A stretch of DNA of 64,000 nucleotides from Prinia subflava. Its lineage: Eukaryota; Chordata; Aves; Passeriformes; Cisticolidae. The stretch is from positions 18,395,098 to 18,459,097 of the forward strand of contig NC_086251.1 in assembly GCF_021018805.1 (NCBI RefSeq). Direction: 5' to 3'. The notes beneath the pieces were generated by a model. It saw nothing but the letters and a program-made list of their open reading frames with translations. It did not search any database and was not told where the DNA came from. Shown piece by piece: positions 40,851 to 52,033 of this stretch. The position numbers and the translations under genes were made by a program. Each line of letters starts with the position of its first letter. Position 1 is the first letter of the stretch.

Positions 40851-43800
40851 CTGCAGTGTGAAGGGAAGAAAGAAATACATGAAAACCACAGAATGGATGC
40901 AGTGGAGTCAGCAACTTGCAAACTAGCAGCTCAGAGCCACACTGGAGTGTCAGCCAGCTCCTACCTGGGGATAACACACTCCAGCTTGCAATAGGCAGCA
41001 GGAAAATCTGTGCTAATCCTTGTAATTAACCACCAGTAGCTTCCTGGGGTGTAATCTGGCTGCTTGCCAGAACAAAGGGGAGGATGAGGAACTCCCAGAC
41101 ACATCTGCATCATCAGAAAAGAATATCCTGTGCCCTCCCCTCTTAAAATGAGAGTGCAAGACATTCACATTCTGCGCCTTTACTCATCACCCTCTCGCAA
41201 ATCATTGCAGACCCACAGGGTTGTTCGTCAACATGACATGGCTGAAGGAAAAATTCTGGATAATCCTTAGGATCCCGGTGGAAGGTCCCTGCTGCGGGGC
41301 GGGCAGTTACGGGATGCAGCCACAGGAGGGCTTCCTCGGGCTGCCGAGCCATGGCCTCCCACAGCCCCGGAGCACAACTCCTTCCCCGGCCCTGCTGGAT
41401 ACCCACCTCACCTGCAGGCAGCTCACCAGACTGGCACAAAGGCTTTTGCCTTGGACCTGCTGAACCTTGGGTCCCCCAAGTGCCTGGCAACTTCCCCTTG
41501 CCAGGCAGGGAAGAGCAATAAAACATCTTTTTTTCCATCCCTAAGCTCAGAAGTTCCTTCAATTTCTGCCCAGCACCCCAAAACTCCCTCAGCCCTTTTT
41601 ACCTGCACACAAGCAATGCTGATGCCCACTGCCCCAATAATTTTCAGATGCTCTTGAATGAAGTTTTCCAGCTTGGTAATGCAACCACTCTGCAAGGTAA
41701 AAGGAGAGACATGGAAAATCAGCTTTATTTTAACCTCTTGTTCACTTTAATCCAATGTTTGCAACCCTTGAAAGCAGCACTTTAAAAAGTGGTGGCTGTG
41801 AGCAATCTCTTTCCCTGACATCTCTGGAAAAGCTAAGCAGATGATGTCAACTGCATCATGCCTGGTGTTGCTCAGGACCAGCTGGCTCAAGGACCTCTGA
41901 ACAAACCTAAGGTGGCTGCTGGCAGTGCAGGAGAAATACAGAAGAACCAACCACATCACATGTTTGTCTTTCTTCTCTCAGATATGTGGAGAAAGATTCC
42001 CTCACTCACTGCCTTGCTTCTGCCTGGAGGGGATGTTTATTCCTGTAAGGCCAAAAGGCCGAGGAAATGCTGCTAAGTGCATCCCGCACCAACAACCCTA
42101 ACATAACTGAAACCTTTTAAAAGTAAATTCTTCCCACTGCTATTTATTACAGCAGTGAGTTTTGGTGTGAAGCTGGAAAGCCAGGCTCTGTCTGCCTCTG
42201 CCTTGCAACTGTCAATCAAGGACCAGAAGTATGTCCATTTGAACCTCACGGAGTAATTCCAACCACAGGAAGCTGTGTCAAATGTAGGACTTGCATCCAA
42301 ATCTCTTGCCAGAACAAACAACTTCTCCTGCTTCTCCCCATAATTAATGCACCCAGTGGTAACAAACATAATTAATTATTTTTCTCTGTATCTGCGTATT
42401 AAATAACAGTCCACAGAGCTGAACACTCAGCTAAAGGAATGAATTCTACATTCCAAGGAACGCTACTGACTTTGAAGCCTACTGACAGTTTGCAGTAATA
42501 ACCCAACGCTGTCACTCACTGCCCACCTCCTCCTCAGTTTGTGACAGGTGGCACTGAAGCCCCTCTGCTCTTTACCTCCTTGTAGATGTTGGAAGGATGG
42601 TCTCTTCTGCCACACAGGTCAGTGATGGTCTTGCAGCAGCTGTCCGGCACTTTCCTCCCACTGGCCTCTGGAGATCTGATCCACAGGCTGTCGGCCCAGT
42701 CTGAGTAGTTGTTGCTCCCACAGCACTTGAACTGCACGCACAGACAGCAAAGGCTGAGCCTGCAAGCACTGCAACCTTCTCCTCCCTCCAGCCTCCACAC
42801 CAAGCCCCGGGCTTCACCCTCCTCTGCAGACATGCCAGCTATCTCATGGGTTTGGTTTTTTCAAATAATATAATTATTAGTGATTTTTGTGTTAAGAGTT
42901 CCCCAATGGCCATTTAAATATCAAGTTCATCCATCCTTCAGCAGCTGTGACTTTTGTTTACTGCTGGGACGAACTGTAACCAGAGTGCACCTGCAGCTGC
43001 CTCAGCTCATAATGCATGTTAATGATGGCAACAGGGTAAGTTTAATTACCAGTTACCATCACAAATGCACCTGCTATGGCACTATGCAAAGAGTAGTCCC
43101 TGTGCTCTGGAAGTGCCTATGCACAAGGGCCTTTTCTGTGGGAAAACCTGTCAGAACTGTGGCAGCCCTAACCTGAGCCACCCCTGAGCCAGGAACAGCG
43201 AGCAACAGTGGAAGAAGAGCTCTTCTCTCATTACATCTTGCTCTCTAGGATACTGAAAAGCTTAATGAAAAATGTCAGCAATTCCTCCAAAGCTTTGAAC
43301 TGGGAAAGCAGAAGCAGCTGTCAGAGTGACTTGGCAGCTCCAGTTCACTGGGAGCAGTTCAGATATCATTTCTCCAGTGCTACAGGTCATGCAATTCAGT
43401 GATCAGACCATGCAATGCTGCCAGTTGCATGGCTCAGGCCCTGCACCTCACCTAACTTTGTCTTGAATCAGAACATACACTCAGCATACAGAAGAAGTAC
43501 CTGTAGGTTGGATGTCAAGAGGTGCCTTTTGTGTGCTAGGTTTTAAGCCCTGAAGTTGCATTAATTCTCTCTGCCTCCAGACACACCCACCTCCTGCTGT
43601 AGTTTGTCCACTGCACTGGTAACACTCTCTTCTCCCTCCCTCCGGTACTTCTGGGTCATGGTGTTCTTCAAATTTTGCTTCAGCTCCAGGCTCAGCTGAA
43701 CGGAAGAGACAGATGGGGTAAAATCACAAGGCAAACTCACTCCTCAGAACGACCCAAAGGCCTGCATACATTCCATTGCTTTTGCTCCAAGAGGAGGACG

Positions 43801-46800
43801 GAGAACCTAGAGGAAGCTACAGCTTCCTTCAAGATCATCCTCCACGGCTGGACTGGACAGGATTATTTCCAAATGATTATAGATCAGGCCTCTGTTTTAA
43901 GAACTGCAGGGAGGTGCTTTGGGATCACATTTCAACCTGTGTCACACATCCCCACGTGGCTTCTCACCTTGAATATGCAAGACTGCCAAGACATGCCTGC
44001 AATGGAAGGGAATACAAAAGTGTGCCTGCTTAAACATGAATATAAATGTGAGACCATGTGCAGTCTTCTCCCTCTAAAGCCTGTAAAAAAACCCTAAAAA
44101 CTATTTTTGTAAAAATTACAAATTACTCTGTCCAGGAGCAGGAAGAAATCAGAGTCCTTGGCATGATGGAGTGAAACCACATGAACCAGCTCTCGTATCA
44201 TCTTCAAAACCATGCCAGAGGAGGGAATTAAGTGTGTGATTGCAAAAATAACTGCAAGGTCTTTCTTGATAATAGAGAGACACAGTCTGATTTTGCAAGA
44301 GCAGAATTTCTGAAAGCATCATCATAAACCACTGGCATGTTCAAGTGATTGGATTCAAACACTTATTCCTATGGAGACTCTTTTAATCTAGCTGAATTCT
44401 TCTCACCCTTTGGTGACAGCCAAGAAGTGCCAAAGAGCCACATCCTTTTTTCTGTTATCCTGGTTGCATCTCTTTTTTTTCTTATTGGTTCATGCAGCAA
44501 CACTGCTTTTGTCCAACACCTTTGAAATTCCAAGTTCCTATACCAATAAACAATGCCAACATGCATTTTAGATGGGGTCAATGGAATAAACAGCTGAGCA
44601 ACCTCTTTATATACATTTTATTCTACACAGTAAGTAGTAAATGAGAAGTCAAACATCTGGTTATGCTAAACTGTGCAAAATACAGTCTGGAGAGTTTATT
44701 CTCCCTTTGAAACACTGCTTTCTCCAGTCCCCTGTGTCAGATGGAGACACCACCTACCTCACAGACATGACACGAGGTGTCATTCATTAATATTTGCAAA
44801 ATGCTTTGAGATCTTAGGCTGGGAAGCTCTATGGAAATGCAAAGGGCTTAGCGTAATAGAAAGAAAGGAAAAGGTTCAGCAGCTGGCAAATAAAGAGGAA
44901 AGTCCATTAGCAGAATTATTACTTGGGAGAAAAGCAGTTACCTGCGGGCTCACGAGGAAGAACTGCAGCATGGAACAGAGATAAAGAACCAGTTTAGAGA
45001 CACACATGCAAGCCTTAGACACCAAAGCAAGGGCTGAAATAAAAAGTGACAAACACAGCAAGCAGCCTGCAACCAAGAGAGAAGTGGGATTTATCAGCCA
45101 GAGGGCAAAGGGATGTGCAGCTGTTGATCAGAGATGCACTCAAGTGATCTAAAGCACTCAAGGGTGCAGTTCTGAATATGTTGTCCCTTATTTCAACCCA
45201 GGGATCAGCTCCTCTTCATCCATTGCCACATATGAACTTCATGCCTTTGCACAGATGGGTGGACAGATCCTGGCTTCCTGCCATGCCTGCCAGGATTGAT
45301 CTTTTCCTGTTAAATATGCACATTCATACCCCAGATCCCTCCTGGCAGGAGCCAGTACAGCTCTTTGGCTCCTTGCAAACCACCAGTGCCCATCCAAGGC
45401 AAAGTACAGAAGGTCCAAGAGAAAATGGAATGGCAAGGAGTCCTGGCAGTGAAGTCAACAAGACGGGATGTTCAGCTGCTTTTCAGACAGACATTTGGTA
45501 ACAATCCTAATTTGCCACTTCCAATCAATTTCCAGACATGAGAGCAACTCTGCAGGCTGTTTGTGCCTTGGCGGATAAACTCCCTTTGAAAGCAAAGTGA
45601 TGAATTAAGCTCTGCCCTCGGCACCTGCAGGAAGTGCCAAGCCAGGCCTGCAGCTGTTGGGAGCCTGTCCTGCTTCTCCAGCCCCTCAGCTGTGCTGCTG
45701 AAGTAAAACTCTCAAGGAGTTCTTGACCTGGAAGGACCTCTCAGCCTCCCTTTATTACCTTTGCCAGGTGCAGCAGGAACTGTTCCTGTGTCCTGAACAT
45801 GCTAAAGTGGCACTAATGTGAGTTCAGTTGCTTGCACTATGCCTTGAAGGCTGTTAGGAGAGTTCCTAGATGTACACAGCCTCAAAAACTGTCTTCTTCA
45901 AGGGTCTGCAGAAAAACAGGGCGCAAAGTGCACCACAGGCAAGAGCTGAGCAGCAGGGCTGAGCAGCCCCTTGGAGTAATGACCACCATTTCATCAAAAC
46001 CAGTAAATAATCCAAGCTCTTTTGTATCTGGAGGGGAGTGAGTAGGTGACCCACAAACAGAGCTATGTCCCAAGCATCCATCTCCACTGGCTGGAGAAAT
46101 GGGATGATAACGAGCTGTTCTCTCCCTTGTTGGAGTCTCCAAGGACTAATGCCCACTCACCTGCTGGTAGTAGATATAGGCCAGGATTCCTGCAATGATC
46201 TCCAGGAGAAAGATGCATAGCAACAATATGAAGTACTGTAAAATAATGGGAAAAAGACATTAGAACAGAACATAAGGAGATGCCAGGAGGCAGCTTTTCT
46301 TTACCTGGTAAAATGTCTGACTCTGTCTTCACTGATGCTTTTCTGCAGCAGGGGCTGGGATTAAGACTTGAATAGGGTAGGAAAGGAACAATCCCACAGA
46401 TGAATAAATAAACACCAAACCATAGAATAACTGAAGACAAGCAGCAGCAAGTGTGAGTTTAACTCACAGAGCCAGAGGGATATAGAGAACGGAGAAGTGC
46501 AGGCAATGAAGATAAGATCACTGTACAGAAGAAAGTGGTTGCTAAATAACCTAATGACTACATCCAGTATCATAGAAAATATCTGATTCTGACATCAATA
46601 CAAAAAAAAAATTAAACTTTTGCTTGTTTTGACATAGTTTAGGGCATTTCACCAGGTTACTAAGGAGCAATATAAGATGATTCAATAAAACCACAGAGGG
46701 CCCATTTCACCCAATATACAGCACAGCAGCTAAGCATAAAGCATCATTTGTGCTCCCTGTGACTTTTGCAGGGCTCAGCCACAGGCTGAGGGGCACTGTT

Positions 46801-49800
46801 GAAGTGGATGGACTTCAGCACTGGTTCACACTCAGCACTGGGACTTGTATCTGCTCCTGAATTGGGATCTCATGGAAAAGCTTAGCATCTCAAAACCAAA
46901 GTGAGAAGAACTCTTAGAAGACTAATAGGAGAACATGACTATTTCTTAAAAGGACTTAGTGGCAATGAAGTGAAAAGGGTAAGCCTTGGCTCCCACAAGG
47001 AGAATCAAATGGGCAGTACAGAAAACTGTTTGGCAGCCCTGTTCTATTCACAAACCAGTAAGAAAGCCAAACCCATGAGGAATATGTGCAGTAGATTAAA
47101 AGGACTGGGCAGGCTTGAAGAGCCAGGGTGATGAGTCCACTGCCTGCTTAGGGTCCAAGACAGCTTTTCAGGGAGAACCCCTCTCCTGACAAACAACCCC
47201 TGCCTTGCTCATGGTCAGCAATGAAGAGTTTCTTTACAGATCCAGGCTGTTCTGTGACTGCTATTAAATTAATCTTTTTGTAGATAAAGCTGAAGAGAAC
47301 CCAGTTCCAGCCATAACAAGGACCTCAAGCTAAGTTCCTGTAAGAGTTGGCTTCCCCAGGACAGAACAAAGTATCTCCCATTTTCTGTTTTACCCTCAAC
47401 CTTACGAAAGGTCTGTTACCAGGAGATGAAGCAAGTGACTGCCTACAAATGTAACTGGACATCAAACCTGCACAAAAAAGGACAATGAAGATCTGACACA
47501 GCAAGGATGCCTTCTCCTGCACAAGGGTTACACCCCACTGTGCACTCTTTTCACTAGGTATTTCCCAGCCCCTTCTTCTTGCAGGAGTAAAATGACACAA
47601 ACACTCAGGCTTCCCCTTTCACCCCTGCTGGGCTTCAGCAGCTGCAAAGCAAGGACAGCTGGGTTTTATCTGCAGACCAGGCATTAATCTGAGCACACAA
47701 TCTGGGCCTTTCACTCCCCTGCGCAGGCTCTCCCCCGCAGCAATCCTGACCATCTCCGCAGCCTGTACAAGGTACTCATTCATCCCAGGGCAGTGAGTCA
47801 CCCACTGGAGTGCAGGGGAGCTAAACGCTGCTCTCAACACTCCCAGGAGGTTGAAAAGGGGCAAGAAAGGGTTGGCAGGCCTTGACAGAACAGCCAGCTC
47901 TCTTTAGGGACCTTGTTATGCCTTAACTGACCTGACATCATTTCTCTGCTGAGGAGGGGCAGGAGGATGGCAGGATGCTGAGAACAACCAATGGACTGGA
48001 AAGCTTATTTATTTTTCCTTGCTCTGTGTAATGGCAGATGCATTCAGGTAGAGCTAAAGTTATGTCACCACAAGCTCTCTGTTCACTGTGCTGGCTTACA
48101 GTGGATAGAAACAAACACGGATCCAGCAGACCTTAACAAATCTGAGTCACAAGGAAAGCCTTGTGAGGGAGGTTAGTGCATTTACCACCCATGAACCCAA
48201 CCTGTCTCTGCTGACACACTCCACCATTATCTTACTCTCATTGTTCCCTCAGGGCCACTTCTAAGTATCATGCTGATGTAGGGGAGCAGCAGCTCTCATC
48301 TGGACACACACAGAGCACAGGGCCCCTCTCCCTGCTCTTCAGCTGTGGCTGCAGGGCTTTCTTGGAGGTCTGCTACGGGAGAAGTACGCCAGCTCTGGCA
48401 TGGAACTGTAGGGACGTGCCCAACTTGGGAAACAAGTCAGAAATGTGTGCTCACCAGAAGCTCTCTAGCAAACACGCACCTGGATCTGGGTGGGCTCCAA
48501 GCGAAATTTACCCTGGCTCTGGCTCCAAGACAGATTCAGGGCTATTAGGTGTCTCCTCAAGATCTAGAGTCCAAATTGCTTCCATCCAGTTTTGAGTGAG
48601 GTACCAAGAGTTAAGTGTGTTTTCTCTGAATAACACAAAAAAATGGTTCAACCCACCTACAACCCAAATAATTTTCTAGAGACATCTTTCTACTACCCGA
48701 GAGAGAGAGATGGATAGCAACAATACTCTGAATCAGCAACCCCACTTCAGTGGGAGGGTTCCAGGCTGAAATGCAGCAGGAATAGAAATCCTTATCCATG
48801 TGTGCTCCCTTCTCCCTGTCCGAGGTAGCTGACTAGAAAAGGCCGTGGGAGGGGCCAGGCCTGAAGGAAGTCACCTTCTCTCTTTCTAAGCAAGGTCTCC
48901 TATTTGACAGGTCCTTCCCTGGGACCCCTGCTGCATTTTGACTGAAGTATGATGTAGCAGTGGTCTGTGTCCCTGGAAAGAGCTGGATTGCAGCATCACA
49001 GCCAGCCAGGCTGCAGATGCACTGCCTTGCCTGCTCGTGGAGCCAGGGAAACTCCACCTCTGCTGCCCAAGCCTCAGCACAGCACAAGGTTAAGGAAGGC
49101 AGTAAGAAATGACAAAAAGTGGCACAGCTGTGAGTGATGAGCAATGAAATACTATGAAAAGCCTTCAAGTGGGCTCATAAAACTCAGGTACATACAAGGC
49201 AGCAAAACCCTTCACAGCTTCCCAGCTTTTCGAGAGAAAAACAAACTAAAAACCAGATATGCATTTTACAAACAGCATCCAAAGCTGTCAGTAATCAATT
49301 TTTAAAAGCAGGAAGGCAGCACTGGGAAGAGCAAAGCTCTGTGCTGCTTATGCTGCTCCCTCCCCGATTTACATATTTTCCTTGTACAGGGGGAAAGTGG
49401 GACCGGCTGGCACAGCCCCTGGGGTGACTGTGAAGCTGTCAGGATTACTGTCTGAGCTCAGAGCTGGCAGAGGCCCCCAGCCAGGCTCACCCAGCCCTGG
49501 CAAGCACAGCCCTGTCTCAGATTACTCAGGGCAACCAAAGCAGAGCACAAGCAAGAAGAGACAATAGGTCTGTCACAACCAGCCACTCCGAAAGGACGCG
49601 TGGTGTAAGGAGACAGAGTGACCTTTCATTCCCAAGAGACAATTATTAGTTTTCTATGGCAGAATAGCAAAGAAAACCCCACTGGATTTTCATACGTAGC
49701 TTCTGGCTGAGGGAAAATACAAAGGGAGATCTCTTTGGCATGGAGAGTCAGTGAAGCAAGGCCAAAACCAACTGCTACAGACCAGGAGCCCACCGAATGT

Positions 49801-51984
49801 GCATCAGCAATGCACTCACTGTGTCTCCCTCTGTATTTATTCTCCCTCTCTGGCCCTACTCAGCCTCTCACAGGGATTATCAGGTCTGCACAAAAGTGAA
49901 GCATCAGGCTTGCTCACAACTCTTATTTCTGCTCCTCTACCCACACTAAAGAGGAGAAATGGGGTTGGTCAGGTGAACGAAGATTTGCAAAGGGAGGAGA
50001 TGGTGACTGAAGTATCTTTTTCTGTACCTGTGGAAGCCAAGAGCCACTGATTGTTATTTCAGTCACTGCACTCACCACTGCAGCCCAGACACTAAAACAG
50101 GCTGCTGCCACACTCCAGACTGAAAGGGAGATTTGAGAGGGAGCAAGGAAAATAGAAACCTCAGGGCTGGTAAAAAACCTCAGTGTAGATGGGTGAGCAG
50201 GGAGCTCAGGAAGTAACACAGAGAAAGCTGTAAAAGAAGCAGCTAATTATCGAAAACAGTATGGTTCTTTTTTGCAGAAGCAAGACTAAAGTAATTTTTT
50301 TGCAACTGAAGAAAATATTCGAAATGTCCTGATCTTTAACAACCAAGCGAAAAAGTGTATTAATCTGGCTTGAACTTGACACCATTAAAAGCTAGTTTTG
50401 CTGCAGGTCTCTCATATTTTCCTCCCTCTTCCCATTTTCCAAAATAGAATATAGAATGGGCAAGGAAGAAGCAAGAGACAAAAGCCATAAGATTTTGTTT
50501 TGAACAGTTTCAAATAGATGTTCTCACACAAAGCACAGGTATTACAACTACAGTTTTTACTGTTGAACCATGCAGCACACTCTTTGTGCGGATGAAAGAA
50601 AATGCTCTGCAGTAAAACCTGTCCCCTGGGACATGGACAACACTGCTGTCAGGAGCTGGAGACCTTAGTGATGTTTGCTCTAGCACAAACAAATAAGGCT
50701 GGAGCACAACACAACCAAGATGCTTCCCCCAAATAAAACAATCAAGCCGAACTCACCACTCTCAGCAAATTCCGCCGCTCTTTGAAGGTGGCACAGCACC
50801 CAAGGATGCCAGTGACCATGACCACCACCCCAGCCACCACCAGGATGTAAGCAGTGGCAGAGTATGTGCTGGAGGAGAGCAGGCTGATGTAGTCACTCTT
50901 CTCAGCCAGGGTCCAGATGCCCACTGCCATCACGGCCCCGCCAGCCAGCTGGGGAGACAGAGAAGCCAGCAAATGAAAGGTGTCTGAGGCAGGAACTTCC
51001 TCACCTCCCAGAGCAACTGGACAGGGTCAGCAGGATGCACCACGCTCCATCAGCTGGCCAGAGATGATCTACATTGAAGGATGGACTCACTAGGACTGGA
51101 GCAGGCCGTGAGCTTCCAGGCACCCAGTTCAGCACCCCAGGCAGCCTGAGATGGAAGCTATCTAAACCATCCACCTGTGTATAGCAGCTCATACTCAGAC
51201 CAGAGCCTTCCCAAATGTAGCCACACTGGGTTTTGGGCAAATAAAACAGGTCAAATCTGTATGACCAGCCCGGCTGGCTAAGCTCCAACCCTTGTAGCAA
51301 GTGAACACAGAGAACCCAGCTACATCCCCAGCAGTCCTCTCTCTCCTTGTAAGCCTTCAGCTTCCAGAGGGTTTTAGGTAGATTCTGCTAAACTCAGACA
51401 GTTTTCCTTAAAGGTCTGACCTGAACACCCTATTGCTCTGTCCCATGCACCAAAGTAAAACACAATCCTTTGGCATCAGTAACTTTCCTGGTGGAAAGTG
51501 TGACTCTCAGAAACTCTAAAGTGGATCAGCTGCAAGAAGGTGTTTGTCACCTGCCAGCACTCTCCCTGTCATTTTGAGAGGAGGAATGGTAAGACAGTGG
51601 AGCCCTCAGGCTCCTGCAAAAAGTAAACCAGTGAAAAATCAAGGCTTATTTTCAGGCTTCCTGTAATTTTCTGTATTTGGTAACATGACCTAGAAACAGC
51701 CACATGCTACAGTGTCAAACCTTGCAGCCTGGGCAGACAACCCTCAGGGGTGACATTACACCCAACAGGACAAAGGCTGTGTCCTACTGACGTCAGCACT
51801 TCTTCCCAAAGACTTCAGCACGCCCAGCAAGATTTCTGCATCCCTGACACCCAAGCTGCAGTGCCATCTATTGCCTCTGACACAGACTGAGTTTTCTTAC
51901 CCAGAAAAAGAAGTTGAAGATGAAGAGAAGGTACTTCAGACAGATGGTCCCACATGTTTCCTTCTTTTCTGTATACTCACGCAT
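40791..51984 (-). CDS. CD151: CD151 antigen (tetraspanin-24), seven coding exons
   Basis: A plasma-membrane tetraspanin that binds laminin-binding integrins such as alpha3beta1 and alpha6beta4 and organises them in tetraspanin microdomains. The exons are 51,984-51,901, 50,948-50,757, 46,235-46,161, 43,695-43,591, 42,731-42,576, 41,689-41,603 and 40,850-40,791, giving 252 residues against 253 in human. All six introns are phase 0 with GT-AG ends. Membrane spans lie at about 16-40, 58-78, 91-115 and 221-243. The large loop has Cys155-Cys156-Gly157, Pro181-Asp-Ser-Cys184-Cys185, Cys192 and Cys207. Juxtamembrane cysteines 11, 15, 79, 80, 241 and 242 sit at the known palmitoylation positions, and the tail has a YxxPhi motif, Tyr244-Lys-Ser-Leu. 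Nothing disabling is seen. Close similarity to human CD151 separates it from TSPAN4 and TSPAN11. Confidence 0.96.
41603..41689 (-). CDS. CD151: CD151 coding exon 6
   Basis: Encodes residues 205-233, [16 protein letters not shown] and then the start of the fourth membrane span. Cys207 is the last loop cysteine. The acceptor is CCTTGCAG and the donor is GTAAAAAG. At the junction with exon 5, residues read KE-SGC where human has KVE-GGC, one residue shorter. Confidence 0.94.
42576..42731 (-). CDS. CD151: CD151 coding exon 5 (large-loop core)
   Basis: Encodes residues 153-204, the tetraspanin signature region: FKCCGSNN, then WIRSPEASG, then PDSCCKT, then [13 protein letters not shown]. It supplies five of the six loop cysteines. 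The human integrin-contact triplet QRD (194-196) reads RRD here. The N-glycosylation sequon is Asn160-Tyr-Ser162. The donor is GTAAAG. Confidence 0.96.
43591..43695 (-). CDS. CD151: CD151 coding exon 4
   Basis: Encodes residues 118-152, the charged helical start of the large extracellular loop ([15 protein letters not shown], ending VDKLQQE). It has 35 residues, as in human, with moderate divergence. The donor is GTGGGT and the acceptor TTCAG. Confidence 0.94.
44715..44845 (+). repeat. Ancient MIR/L2-type SINE tail in CD151 intron 3
   Basis: CACCTACCTCACAGACATG, followed by ATTAATATTTGCAAAATGC, TTTGAGATC, and CTCTATGGAAATGCAAAG, follows the order of words in old amniote MIR/L2-derived SINE tails (ACCTACCTCACAGG... 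TTTGTAAAGCGCTTTGAGATCC... CTATAGAAATGCAAAG). The copy is in sense relative to the plus strand, hence antisense to CD151. Recognition is from memory of the consensus. Confidence 0.5.
46161..46235 (-). CDS. CD151: CD151 coding exon 3 (third membrane span)
   Basis: A 75-base exon, the size typical of tetraspanin genes, encoding residues 93-117: the third transmembrane helix with its conserved glutamate ([11 protein letters not shown]), then IYYQQ. The acceptor is TTTTACAG and the donor GTGAGT. Confidence 0.96.
50757..50948 (-). CDS. CD151: CD151 coding exon 2
   Basis: Encodes residues 29-92: the end of the first membrane span ([10 protein letters not shown]), the small loop ([14 protein letters not shown]), the second span, and [14 protein letters not shown], nearly identical to human CD151. 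Cysteines 79 and 80 are palmitoylation candidates. The acceptor is CTCCCCAG and the donor GTGAGT. Confidence 0.96.
51901..51984 (-). CDS. CD151: CD151 coding exon 1 (translation start)
   Basis: Encodes residues 1-28, [18 protein letters not shown] and then the first half of the first span. The human start is MGEFNEKK. The ATG aligns with the human start, and the next in-frame codons give the conserved cysteines 11 and 15. The donor is GTAAGA. The sequence ATGCGTGAGTAT contains a consensus splice-donor word overlapping the start codon. Confidence 0.95.
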
Positions 51985-52004
51985 CTTTCTGGTTCACCAA
52001 GTTC
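51985..52004 (-). other. CD151: CD151 5' UTR part of the start exon, with acceptor
   Basis: Twenty untranslated bases (GAACTTGG through CAGAAAG) lie between the acceptor TTTTTTAG and the ATG. The gene therefore has at least one further noncoding 5' exon to the right. In human CD151 the 5' UTR is also split and has alternative first exons. Confidence 0.75.
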
Positions 52005-52010
52005 CTAAAA

Positions 52011-52033
52011 AACAAACAAACAAACAAACAAAC
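52011..52033. repeat. (AAAC)n microsatellite forming the CD151 acceptor tract
   Basis: About six AAAC units on the plus strand, which read GTTT on the transcribed strand and run directly into TTTTTTAG. The splice-site polypyrimidine tract is thus a length-variable microsatellite. Confidence 0.85.

Noticed and set aside
40791..51984. Assignment of the minus-strand tetraspanin to TSPAN4
   Set aside because: The small loop (KSDYISLL), the second-span region (ILVVAG, then [14 protein letters not shown]) and the tail match CD151. TSPAN4 has a different small loop and C-terminus.
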